Below the pieces are notes generated by a model that saw only the letters and a program-made list of their open reading frames with translations, searched no databases and was not told where the DNA came from. From NCBI RefSeq assembly GCF_000317285.1, contig NZ_AJLN01000045.1, positions 1 through 64,000 on the forward strand: 64,000 nt of DNA, in the 5' to 3' direction. A program made the position numbers and the translations under genes. This stretch comes from Chlorogloeopsis fritschii PCC 6912 (GTDB lineage Bacteria; Cyanobacteriota; Cyanobacteriia; Cyanobacteriales; Nostocaceae). Positions within the stretch are counted from its first letter, which is position 1, and each line of letters starts with the position of its first letter. This document shows positions 45,181 to 53,500 of this stretch, in pieces.

Positions 45181-45310
45181 ATTTATCGCTATTTTGTCTT
45201 TTGTGAGTGGTCATTTGTCATGTGTTAGTTGTTGCTTGTTAGTTGTTAGTTGTTAGGAATAATTACCAACTACTAGCCACTACCTACTAACTACTAACCA
45301 TTAACCAATG
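45181..45310. repeat. Degenerate heptamer repeats between asparaginase and CGLD27 genes
   Basis: GTTAGTTGTTGCTTGTTAG, GTTGTTAGTTGTTAGG and ACTACTAGCCACTACC, then CATTAACCAATGACTGATG are seven-base-period tracts that fill the gap. No gene is seen. Confidence 0.6.
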
Positions 45311-45322
45311 ACTGATGAGAAT

Positions 45323-45823
45323 TTAAACTAAGTGCCAAACTATAGTACCAGCAACGAACAACACAGCCAAGCTAGCAAAGCTAATTTGTAACCGTTGGAT
45401 AATAGGTTTGATTTGGTAGGTAACAATTAAGCGATCGCGGGTGAGCACTTCCTGCGGTTTTGTCCAAGTTTGGCCGTCATACCAACCAGACTCTTCATAA
45501 AATATGATTGGACTAGCTAGGCGATGTTGCACGTAAGACCAACCTAAATATAATCGCAGCAGTATGAGTATTAAACCCAAACTTGCTCCGGCAGAACCAC
45601 AAAGGAGAAAATGGGCAATTTGTTTGTGTGGGGGAAAGCTAACTGCTGCGACGGCTGCTGCAATTGGCCAAGATAAACCCCAAATACAAGTTAATTTCGT
45701 GATATACTCGCGCCAATCTAGCGTGCAATCACGAAATAGCCAAGATGATTTTAGCTCTTCGTACTCATTTAGCGGTTGTTGCTCGGATGGAACAGGGCAA
45801 TTTGAGACCGAGGACTCGATCAT
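45323..45823 (-). CDS. CGLD27-family membrane protein (DUF1230)
   Basis: A 166-residue protein of cyanobacteria and chloroplasts. It contains YEELKSSWLFRDCTLDWREYI, two central helices (about 55-90), the YLGWSYVQHRLASPIIFYEESGWYDGQ motif and a final helix (about 145-165). In algae the CGLD27 name denotes a conserved green-lineage gene with links to iron or chloroplast function; its biochemical role is unknown. Its ATG overlaps the rsfS stop (ATGA at 45820-45823), so translation is probably coupled. Confidence 0.85.
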   Translation of the reverse strand: MIESSVSNCPVPSEQQPLNEYEELKSSWLFRDCTLDWREYITKLTCIWGLSWPIAAAVAAVSFPPHKQIAHFLLCGSAGASLGLILILLRLYLGWSYVQHRLASPIIFYEESGWYDGQTWTKPQEVLTRDRLIVTYQIKPIIQRLQISFASLAVLFVAGTIVWHLV

Positions 45824-46281
45824 GTTTGTTTACCTCCACCATCATCAGATGTTGGAAACTCGATATGTTCTGCGTGTCCCCAGAACGCTTCTAAATTATA
45901 AAACTCGCGCTCTTTGGGCATCATAATGTGAACAATCACATCGCCGTAGTCTTGCAAAATCCAATTTCCCTCGGTTTTACCTTCTACCCGTAGAGGACGC
46001 CTTTGCCAATCTTGTTGTACTTTGTCTTCTATCGCATCGGCGATCGCCCTTACCTGTACTCTTGAATAACCAGTCATCACCACAAAGTAATCCGCCAGGT
46101 AAGACACATCTGCTACTCTCAGCAATAGAATATCACCTGCTTTCCGGTCTGATGCTGCTTCGGCAACTGTTTCGGCTACATTTTGACTGGTTGCATTAGT
46201 ATCAATTTGCAGGTTTCTTACCGCTCCTTTTGTCACAGCGACTGATTGTAATGGGAAGTTTGCTTGGAAATAATCAGACAT
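45820..46281 (-). CDS. rsfS: Ribosomal silencing factor
   Basis: A 153-residue RsfS/Iojap-family protein: ADVSYLADYFVVMTGYSRVQVRAIADAIEDKV, then VEGKTEGNWILQDYGDVIVHIM. It binds uL14 on the large ribosomal subunit and blocks joining with the small subunit when nutrients are short. GAGG upstream supports the start; about 45 extra N-terminal residues are typical in cyanobacteria. It lies between yqeK and the CGLD27 gene. Confidence 0.93.
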   Translation of the reverse strand: MSDYFQANFPLQSVAVTKGAVRNLQIDTNATSQNVAETVAEAASDRKAGDILLLRVADVSYLADYFVVMTGYSRVQVRAIADAIEDKVQQDWQRRPLRVEGKTEGNWILQDYGDVIVHIMMPKEREFYNLEAFWGHAEHIEFPTSDDGGGKQT

Positions 46282-46411
46282 TAAACCTCAGCTGCTTTTT
46301 CTCTTTTTTGATAATTTTGATAAATTTTTACAATTACTGGCAAAAGACCATGGAATTGCAACTGTAAATAATAAGTTGGTTTTTTTGAATACTAACAAAA
46401 AATACAGATGT

Positions 46412-47008
46412 CTATGCGCTTGATTGAATCATTGGCTGTTTGGCTTTCGACTTTTGCAAGAACCAATTGCGAGTAGCGATCGCTCGCGGATGAATCAAAC
46501 GAGGACTTAAGAGCAAAAATTTGCAAGTGTAATCGCAAGTCAACCAAACAGCCCGCTCCAAATTTTCCCAACAAACTTGTCTTAATGCTTGTAATTCTGA
46601 ACTATTGCCACGCCCTGGCTCTAGAGTATCTGCTAAAAATACGATACAGCACAGCGGACTCATACCTGGTCTACCTAAGGTGTGATTGGCGATCGCTTGT
46701 AATACTTCTTCATCTTTAACACCAAATGTATCTCTAGCGACAATGGCACTGACATCTGCATGTAAAAGATGAGGAGATGCTGCTACCACTTCATCTATTT
46801 CCAATCCCTCAACTTCTGCCATCTGCAAAAGTTTTTGTGGCTGAAAATATTTTGCTAAATCATGCATTAGCCCAGCTGTAGCGGCTTTTTCTCGATCCAA
46901 ATTGTAATGCTCTGCTAGCTCCATTGCCATTTGCTCGACCCTGAGAATGTGGTTGATTCGCGACGCAGGAACATTCTCTGCTAACCAAGCTAAGACTTTT
47001 TGGCGCAT
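46412..47008 (-). CDS. yqeK: YqeK-family HD-domain hydrolase (Ap4A hydrolase-like)
   Basis: A 198-residue HD-domain protein. VEQMAMELAEHYNLDREKAATAGLMHDLAKYF carries the HD pair; PHLLHADVSA and IANHTLGRPGMSPL are further metal-ligand regions, as in YqeK. The family hydrolyses diadenosine tetraphosphate symmetrically. It is followed by rsfS on the same strand, an arrangement common in bacteria. About 130 bases separate them. Confidence 0.9.
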   Translation of the reverse strand: MRQKVLAWLAENVPASRINHILRVEQMAMELAEHYNLDREKAATAGLMHDLAKYFQPQKLLQMAEVEGLEIDEVVAASPHLLHADVSAIVARDTFGVKDEEVLQAIANHTLGRPGMSPLCCIVFLADTLEPGRGNSSELQALRQVCWENLERAVWLTCDYTCKFLLLSPRLIHPRAIATRNWFLQKSKAKQPMIQSSA

Positions 47009-47193
47009 AATAGCTGAATACCTGAATTCAGGATTGTGGCAACAAATGTTATTGAATAGATATTCCTATTCTAACGGAGTTATCGGCTTGGATTTGTTTG
47101 CCCAGATTTAGCCTATTTTTGTAGCGAAGGCTAGTATTCAAAAAGTATGCCACCTGTATGGCTGTATACCAATTTTCTATGAAAGCAATTTTT

Positions 47194-47260
47194 GTAGGGT
47201 GGGCACTGCTTAACTTTCCTCAAACCTGATTTTGACGTTATGGACAGTGCCACCTTACGG
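47194..47260 (+). mobile_element. MITE-like element with GTAGGGTGGGCACT termini, copy 1
   Basis: GTAGGGTGGGCACTGCTTAA at the left and TGGACAGTGCCACCTTACGG at the right are inverted terminal repeats. The same 67-70 bp unit is at 56884-56950 (inverted) and 58991-59059. It lies just downstream of the WcaI-like gene stop (47278). Confidence 0.8.
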
Positions 47261-47277
47261 TTTTTCCTACACTCTGT

Positions 47278-48549
47278 TCATACTTCCTGCTTCGACACTA
47301 CTGTAGACTCTATAACTGGGGTATCTGCCGTAACTGTGTAGAAGAGGGACTCATAATGATTTAGAGCCTGCTCAAAAGCATATTGCTCTGTGGCATATTG
47401 ACGACTGTTATAACCAAGAGTTTGAACTTTGTTCGGATGTTGGTATAAGTCCAAAATTGCCTGGGCTAGAGCATCTGGATCTTCTGGAGGAACAATAATT
47501 CCACCCCCACTTTGTCTGATTGCTCTTGCAGCAGTTCCGTTTTCAGGTACAGAAGCAACCAATGCTCGACCACTGGCAAGTAATACTTGAATTTTCGATG
47601 GCATATTGAAGGAGATCACATTTTTCTTTTGCACTACCAAGCCAATATCAGCAGCAGCTAGCATCTCTGGCAAATGTTCGCGGGGTTGAAAAGGTAGTAA
47701 CAAAACGTTATCTGCACCACATTTTTGGCATTCTTGTTGCAATCTTTGCAAACATGAAGCTTCGCCAACGATGACAAAAGCAATATCTGGAATATGCCGC
47801 AACACAGAGGCTGTTTTGACAACTGTTTCTAAGCCTTGGGTGAGAGCTATATTGCCTGAATATAAGACTACAAATTTGCCATTCAAGTTATGGGCAATAC
47901 GGAAAGCGTTATTGTCCTTGGGCAAGGGGCGAATGAAGTTTGTATCAACCCAATTAGGAATTTGCAAAAGTTTATTAGCTTCGACATTTTTAGCGAGCAA
48001 ATTTTCTATAAAACCATCACTAATAACGCTGATTTTGGTGGCGCTACGGTAGGCAAATTTTTCTAAAGCTGTAAAAACTTTAATCAGCAATTTATTTTTA
48101 AGCAGACCGACATGGATAGCAGCTTCGGGTAATATGTCTTGAAGGTTTAACACTACAGGACAACCATACAACCATCCCAACAAGGTAGTTGGTATACAAA
48201 CCGGTAAAGATGGAGAAGGTGTCAGGATGACGTCAGGACGCCAACCATTTAAAGCTGGTAGAAGACTTGTGAAGACAAAGCTAGCGTCTAGCAACATCCG
48301 ATCTAATAAATTTGGCTGCGGACGAATCCAAACATAACTGCGTTGAATTTGAACACCATTTTTATACTCAGTAACATACAACTTCTTCCTATACCCTTCG
48401 TAAATTTGACGCTCAGGATAGTTTGGCATTGCAGTGACTACGCGCACTTTATGTCCCCGCTTAACCAGTCCCTCTGCTAATTCAGTCATCAAAGGAGCGA
48501 TGCCAATTGGTTCTGGATAGTAGTTATATGAGTAAATTAAAATCTGCAT
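47278..48549 (-). CDS. WcaI-family glycosyltransferase
   Basis: A 423-residue GT-B glycosyltransferase (GT4 type). The N-terminal domain begins MQILIYSYNYYPEPIGIAPL, the WcaI hallmark, and the C-terminal domain has LYSGNIALTQGLETVV, LLPFQPREHLPEMLAAADIGLVVQ and the nucleotide-sugar site around VPENGTAARAIRQSGGGIIVPPED. It adds a sugar, often fucose or similar, to a lipid-linked exopolysaccharide. It is likely to work with the sugar transferase encoded about 480 bases upstream on the same strand. Confidence 0.87.
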   Translation of the reverse strand: MQILIYSYNYYPEPIGIAPLMTELAEGLVKRGHKVRVVTAMPNYPERQIYEGYRKKLYVTEYKNGVQIQRSYVWIRPQPNLLDRMLLDASFVFTSLLPALNGWRPDVILTPSPSLPVCIPTTLLGWLYGCPVVLNLQDILPEAAIHVGLLKNKLLIKVFTALEKFAYRSATKISVISDGFIENLLAKNVEANKLLQIPNWVDTNFIRPLPKDNNAFRIAHNLNGKFVVLYSGNIALTQGLETVVKTASVLRHIPDIAFVIVGEASCLQRLQQECQKCGADNVLLLPFQPREHLPEMLAAADIGLVVQKKNVISFNMPSKIQVLLASGRALVASVPENGTAARAIRQSGGGIIVPPEDPDALAQAILDLYQHPNKVQTLGYNSRQYATEQYAFEQALNHYESLFYTVTADTPVIESTVVSKQEV

Positions 48550-49031
48550 ATCAAAATTAGTCAGAATATGCTTGGTATTTGCTTAGTCTGTTGATTTAAA
48601 AGCTTTCTGCATTCAGAGAGCAGTTCTGTTTAATTTTCTCTTTGAATTCTTTTGATGTCAGCAAGTTTTCATTAAAGTTTTAGTAAAATTTAATACCTTT
48701 ATGTAGGTATACCAAGATATTTATTACTTTTAAATCACACTATAAAAAACAGCAATTAAGTATTTATTCTTAGTTAAAATTTCTATATTGATTACTTTTG
48801 GAGCAAGATATAAACCAAAATTTGTATTTTAAATAAGTACAATTTCCAGAACAGGAAAAATATATGAATATACTAAGTTAACTATTATCGTTTTATACTG
48901 AGCGTGAGATGTGCGCTGATTTACTTACTTGTTATTTAAGAAGCTTCTGTACTACAAAAAATCTAGGAGTAGGAAAGCATACAAGAAAAAGAGCTTCCTT
49001 GTTTCCCCGCTCCTAAATTTATACATTTAAG
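48550..49031. other. Intergenic region between two exopolysaccharide genes
   Basis: About 480 AT-rich bases with no gene and no recognised repeat family. It should hold the promoter of the WcaI-like gene; no regulatory motif was identified by eye. Confidence 0.4.
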
Positions 49032-50051
49032 CTAAACGGCACCACTATTTTTGTGAAATAGAATGGCTATTGTTTTGAGAATAAGCTTTAGATCGTATAG
49101 TAAGCTCCAGTGTTTTTGATACTGCAAGTCCAGACGAATCACATCCTCAAATTTACGTATGCTAGAGCGTCCATTTACTTGCCATTCTCCAGTCATACCC
49201 GGTTTTACATCTAGTCGTTGCCACTCAGGTACTTCATAACGCTCTACTTCATCGGGTGTAGGCGGGCGGGTGCCGACTAAACTCATCTCTCCTTTAAGGA
49301 CATTCCAAAATTGAGGAAGTTCATCCAAACTGGTACGTCGCAAAAAGGCTCCTACTTTGGTAACTCTGGGATCTTTATCAATTTTGAAAAAAGCCCCTTG
49401 TACTTGGTTGTGTTTTTCCAGTTCAGCTTTCCTAGCTTCTGCATCAACATACATCGATCGGAATTTCCAAATCCGAAAGCGCTTACCCATCCAACCACAG
49501 CGAGTTTGGCTAAATAAAATAGGGCCGGGATCGTCAAGTGTAATAGCAACAGCGATGGGAATAAATACAACTCCTGTAATTAATAACCCTATAAATGCCC
49601 CAACAACGTCTATCAAACGTTTCATCCAAGAACGCACAGAGGGGTGTGTGGTTGGTAGCTGCTCCTCTAATTGTCGGTTGGAGGATGCTTCGGTGTTACC
49701 ACCAGATTCAATATGAAAAACCTCCTCCAAGCCTGTAAGGTTCAGTACTGCCATAACCTGAGGAGTAACATTCCGCAAACTCAATTCAATTCCTTTTTCT
49801 TGAGCAGTTTTGTAATTACTCACTAAAGCACCCAAACCACTGCTATCCATGAAAGTAGTCTGCTGAAAGTCGATGATAATTTTTTTAAGAACCGGATTTG
49901 CTTGGATTAAGTCTTGACAGGTTTGCTTAAATGCCACAGCTTCAAGCATGCTCAACCGGTGTGAGACCTGCACTACTGCCATATCATTTAATAACATTAC
50001 TGAATCATCTACCTCTGTGGTTTGGCTATTCATGAAATCCTGTACTTTCAT
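49032..50051 (-). CDS. STAS domain fused to a polyprenyl-phosphate sugar transferase
   Basis: A 339-residue fusion. Residues about 15-120 are a STAS domain of the anti-sigma-factor-antagonist type, with a phosphorylatable Ser in FMDSSGLGALV. Residues 140-339 are a WcaJ/ExoY-type initiating glycosyl-phosphotransferase: RLIDVVGAFIGLLITGVVF (membrane helix), GWMGKRFRIWKFRSMYVDA, LRRTSLDELPQFWNVLKGEMS, LVGTRPPTP. It starts exopolysaccharide repeat units by loading sugar-1-phosphate on a lipid. The STAS part suggests partner-switch control. ATG 50033 (AGGA four bases upstream) is a good alternative to 50051. Confidence 0.88.
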   Translation of the reverse strand: MKVQDFMNSQTTEVDDSVMLLNDMAVVQVSHRLSMLEAVAFKQTCQDLIQANPVLKKIIIDFQQTTFMDSSGLGALVSNYKTAQEKGIELSLRNVTPQVMAVLNLTGLEEVFHIESGGNTEASSNRQLEEQLPTTHPSVRSWMKRLIDVVGAFIGLLITGVVFIPIAVAITLDDPGPILFSQTRCGWMGKRFRIWKFRSMYVDAEARKAELEKHNQVQGAFFKIDKDPRVTKVGAFLRRTSLDELPQFWNVLKGEMSLVGTRPPTPDEVERYEVPEWQRLDVKPGMTGEWQVNGRSSIRKFEDVIRLDLQYQKHWSLLYDLKLILKTIAILFHKNSGAV

Positions 50052-50233
50052 TGCCGTGTCAATATAATCGACCCAAAATTATTTTGTCTTAGCGAATCAC
50101 TTTACCCGATGTTTACTCGGTTATTTACTGGAGTTCAGATTAGAGATTTTCAGGGACGGTTCACAATAGAACAAGAGGTTACAAAATATCCTTACGATTT
50201 TGCTGAAGTAGCGCATACGTACTGCTATCATCA

Positions 50234-51031
50234 ATGACTACTAAAACTGTTACTAAACCTACAGCACGCCTGATTGAGGTCTTTTCCGCAATCCAAGGGG
50301 AAGGATTGAATGTTGGGACACGTCAAATTTTTATTCGCTTTGCCCTTTGTGACTTGCGCTGTCATTTTTGTGATAGCGCCCACACTTGGAGTACACCCAC
50401 AACTTGTAGGATTGAGCGATCGCCTGGCTTACGAGATTTCGAGATTTACTCTAATCCCGTTTCTTTAACCCAATTAATTGAATGGGTTAAGCGGCAAAAT
50501 ATACTTCCCCTGCACGATAGTATTAGCTTAACAGGTGGTGAACCACTTCTTCATGCACAATTTTTGGTGGAATTTTTACCGCAGGTACGTACAGTCACTG
50601 GTCTACCTATATACTTGGAAACTGGCGGACATCGTCCAGAACAATTGGCAAACATTTTGCCCTATCTAGACTCTGTAGGTATGGATTTTAAGTTACCCAG
50701 TGTCAGTGGCGAAAGTCATTGGCAAGAACACGCAAAATTCCTCCAACTCTGTTATGAATCACAAGTGGAAGTTTTTGTCAAAATTATAGTTTCTGACAAA
50801 ACAGACCCTACTGATTTAGAGGATGCTGGTTTATTAGTGGCAGAAGTTAGTCCGCAAATCCCCATTTTTTTACAACCTGTCACTCCTCTAGCAGCATCTG
50901 AACAACTTACTCAAAACCCTATATTTGCACCTGCTCCAGAGCAAGTTTTGATATGGCAAGCTTTAATGAAGCGGTTTGTCAAGCAAGTGCGTGTAGTGCC
51001 TCAGACGCATAAAATGTTGAACCAACTTTAA
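50234..51031 (+). CDS. queE: 7-carboxy-7-deazaguanine synthase
   Basis: A 265-residue radical-SAM enzyme. The iron-sulfur cluster ligands are CDLRCHFC (C39, C43, C46), preceded by IEVFSAIQGEGLNVGTRQIF, the QueE signature. SLTGGEPLLH is the SAM-binding GGE motif. It converts carboxy-tetrahydropterin to carboxy-deazaguanine on the way to queuosine. The neighbouring genes are not in the same pathway. It is divergent from the STAS-sugar-transferase gene. Confidence 0.92.
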   Translation: MTTKTVTKPTARLIEVFSAIQGEGLNVGTRQIFIRFALCDLRCHFCDSAHTWSTPTTCRIERSPGLRDFEIYSNPVSLTQLIEWVKRQNILPLHDSISLTGGEPLLHAQFLVEFLPQVRTVTGLPIYLETGGHRPEQLANILPYLDSVGMDFKLPSVSGESHWQEHAKFLQLCYESQVEVFVKIIVSDKTDPTDLEDAGLLVAEVSPQIPIFLQPVTPLAASEQLTQNPIFAPAPEQVLIWQALMKRFVKQVRVVPQTHKMLNQL

Positions 51032-51872
51032 GTAGCTCGGTATTGTACTTAAAAATATTTTTTGATCGAGCAACAAGTTGTGGAATTGTGTTGAATTACT
51101 TTTGTTAGTAACTAACCTAGATTCCAAGGTTATCCAATTATAGGTGGGTATATGTAGTTTAAATTGGCTCATATCTTTAGTCTGGGTTGAACTAGAAGCA
51201 CCAAAAGCTGAGGTTTTGAAAACTAGCGGTCATCTCCCGTGTCAAATAGGTGATTTTTTGTTATTATTCACCCCTCCGTTCGAGAATGAATGGAAAACTA
51301 CTCAATGAACGTTTGAAAAGAATAAGGAGTAATAACTTTACCACCTGGAAATTACTGAGAGCAGTAATTTATGCAGGCAACGCAGTTGCTCCTCTGCTTC
51401 ATTCTCATAGGAGTTTTGTGAAGATAGGAGCAAGCACCAGACAATTTTGATTAAATTTCAATGTGAACATTCGCACTGAACTTAATTAACCTTTTCTTAA
51501 TATATTCTTAATCGGAAAGCCAGATGCACAAAAAAGCGATTTTCTAGGTGTGAGAGTTATGATGCAAGTAAGACATTGACTGTTCTTGTGCAGCAGCTTT
51601 GTTGTGCTAATTATTACGGATATATAAAATTCGCTTACGTATTTCCCTAAGCGATCGCGTGAGGTTTGATGATAGTAAGCTGTTCTTCGGTGAAACTTGG
51701 GAGATGGAAAGTTATTCAGCTAATCTGGGCATAGTGCTGTATATCTTTATCGTTGTGAATGTCACTAGTCATTTGTCCTTTGTCCTTTATGTTACAAATG
51801 ACTAATGACTAATGACTAAGAACAGGCTTCACGAGTAAATGTGTAAATTGCATCCGTAATTGCCGATGCTTT
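51032..51872. other. Long non-coding stretch between queE and the DUF3318 gene
   Basis: About 840 bases. Short open frames (for example 51250-51450) have no protein-like features. A heptamer tract of GTCATTT and ATGACTA types is at about 51765-51822. The rest has no recognised repeat or RNA; a small RNA cannot be excluded. Confidence 0.4.
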
Positions 51873-52520
51873 TTAATATTCACTATCATCCATAGCAGCC
51901 TTAGATTTTGCCTTTGCTTTGTTAGCACTGCGTTTGAGGGCAGAAAGCCGTGCTTCGTATCTAGAGCGCTGGCGCTTGCCGGGAGTGATATCAATTAAGG
52001 TTTTTAAGGCGCTACCCAAGCTTTTGTAGGCGTTCGGAAGGCTATAACCAAAACGAGTTGCTAAGGCGATCGCTTTTTCGTCAGCTTCCACTAATTCCCT
52101 TAACTGCTTTTCCCCATTATTTTTTTGATAAAGTCGCCAACCAGAAACTCCGCACAGCGCTAAAGCGAGAAACAGCAACAATACATCTTGTACCCACAAT
52201 TCACCAACAGCACCACCCAAACCAATCGCTAAGGCTGCCATTTCCCAACCATCTTTGGGAATAGTATCATTTTGAATGCGAGCAACTTCGTGCCAGAACA
52301 GCAAATTGCGCTGATCCATTGCTAGCGAATCCCATTTCACCAAGTCTATTTGAATTTCTACTTGGTCTTTACCTATTTCTTCAGAGCGGATCAGGGGTGG
52401 ATTTACCTCTGTTGTACCTTCAACCATGACCCAGCTCTGCAATTCTGGCGGTAATAAGCCTTTTAACCGCCGGAGTTCACTCATTTCTGCTTTAGCAGAG
52501 GAGGTAGCATACGATGTCAT
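51873..52520 (-). CDS. DUF3318-type cyanobacterial membrane protein
   Basis: A 215-residue protein of a cyanobacterial family. The conserved N-terminal part (MSELRRLKGLLPPELQSWVMVEGTTEVNPPLI) is followed by DLVKWDSLAMDQRNLLFWHEVARIQNDTIPKDGWEMAALAIGLGGAVGELW, with an HE motif (WHEVARI), a central hydrophobic region (about 108-135) and a basic C-terminal tail. The function is unknown; the HEVAR segment recalls metalloprotease-like proteins, but the second ligand is not obvious. Confidence 0.75.
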   Translation of the reverse strand: MTSYATSSAKAEMSELRRLKGLLPPELQSWVMVEGTTEVNPPLIRSEEIGKDQVEIQIDLVKWDSLAMDQRNLLFWHEVARIQNDTIPKDGWEMAALAIGLGGAVGELWVQDVLLLFLALALCGVSGWRLYQKNNGEKQLRELVEADEKAIALATRFGYSLPNAYKSLGSALKTLIDITPGKRQRSRYEARLSALKRSANKAKAKSKAAMDDSEY

Positions 52521-52600
52521 ATTTATCCAGCCCTAGTAAAACTTTCAGTATATCGAGGGTAACACTTTAGGAGTATAGCTATTTCACTGAGCATTTGAAC

Positions 52601-53158
52601 TCATTCGCTAGGAAAACTTCCTCGCTTTTTACGAGCTTCCATTGCCTTTTCTAATAGTTCTAGCAATCCTGGAGCCTGTTCTTGAATACTAAGTAAGATT
52701 CTCTCACCTAGTTCCACGTTTCCTGGATCTTGACCTGTTTCCATCACGGCTTGCAGGCGAGGCAGTGCTACGCTATCAACCAACTGAATTAATCCACTCA
52801 AACAACGGTTGAATTGTTTCTCTGTAAGAGTGGAGTCTTCTAAGGGAAACTCTATAATGGCACGAATTTCACCGTCGGAAGGGTCATATTCCCATTGCAG
52901 CATCTTGGTTTCCCAAGAAATTGCCAGCATTGTCTGAAGGATAGCTACTTTGTGAGGATGATCTTGCACTCCCGCCAAAACTTGGGGCGCAAATAAGCGA
53001 AAAAATTTTCCTTCCTCATCTAGCTGAACGACAATCAAAAAATCTTCTATATTTTCACTTTCTACACCTGTAATAATCCGATCTTCTTCTTCATCTAAAC
53101 GATAGTCCCAACCAAGATTATCCAAGTAATGAGCAATCTGTTCCAGATTCACAGCCAT
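52601..53158 (-). CDS. YbjN-domain protein (DUF1821 type)
   Basis: A 185-residue soluble protein with the YbjN-like fold: LEQIAHYLDNLGWDYRLDEEEDRIITGVESENIEDFLIVVQLDEEGKFFRLFAPQVL, then LAISWETKMLQWEYDPSDGEIRAIIEFPLEDS. It resembles type-III-secretion chaperones in fold; in cyanobacteria the role is unknown. GAGG five bases upstream supports the start. It precedes the DUF3318 gene on the same strand by about 80 bases. Confidence 0.8.
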   Translation of the reverse strand: MAVNLEQIAHYLDNLGWDYRLDEEEDRIITGVESENIEDFLIVVQLDEEGKFFRLFAPQVLAGVQDHPHKVAILQTMLAISWETKMLQWEYDPSDGEIRAIIEFPLEDSTLTEKQFNRCLSGLIQLVDSVALPRLQAVMETGQDPGNVELGERILLSIQEQAPGLLELLEKAMEARKKRGSFPSE

Positions 53159-53500
53159 AAAAGCCTCATCATAAAAACTGGAGCGGCTATTTCCAGACCT
53201 AGTTTAACCTGCTACAGGTACTTTATTAGGTTGATTTAGATACTTCTCCTTATCTATCAATTTGCAATCAACTCTTGCTAATGTTGAAGCTAACTACAGG
53301 TTCAAAATATATTCTTAACAGAATATATTTAAAAAATATGCTTTTATCTAGTTGAGCCTAACCTTAACTATTACTTTTTTAATATCACATAAACTAAAAA
53401 CACAAAAACACAGATCCCCGACTTCTCTAAGAAGTCGGGGATCTGATAGGACATATTTTACGTTATGTTAATTAGTAATTTTTGATTGTCAATGATATTT
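53159..53500. other. Divergent intergenic region upstream of natF
   Basis: About 340 AT-rich bases with promoters for the YbjN-type gene and the natF operon. The CCCGACTT hairpin at 53411-53445 lies about 55 bases upstream of natF. No NtcA-type GTA-N8-TAC site was found by eye. Confidence 0.45.
53411..53445. repeat. CCCGACTT hairpin repeat, copy 2
   Basis: CAGATCCCCGACTTC and GAAGTCGGGGATCTG form a perfect 15-bp stem around TCTAA. The same element is at 60303-60336 and, shortened, at 41401-41429. Confidence 0.8.

Noticed and set aside
50052-50233. preQ1 riboswitch upstream of queE
   Set aside because: The compact stem-loop and A-rich tail of preQ1 aptamers could not be found in the 180-base leader.
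51250-51450. 66-codon open frame in the long gap after queE
   Set aside because: No ribosome binding site, no recognisable protein pattern, and surrounding DNA looks non-coding.
53159-53500. NtcA site upstream of the natF operon
   Set aside because: No GTA-N8-TAC with a correctly spaced -10 element was seen; nitrogen control cannot be claimed from sequence.
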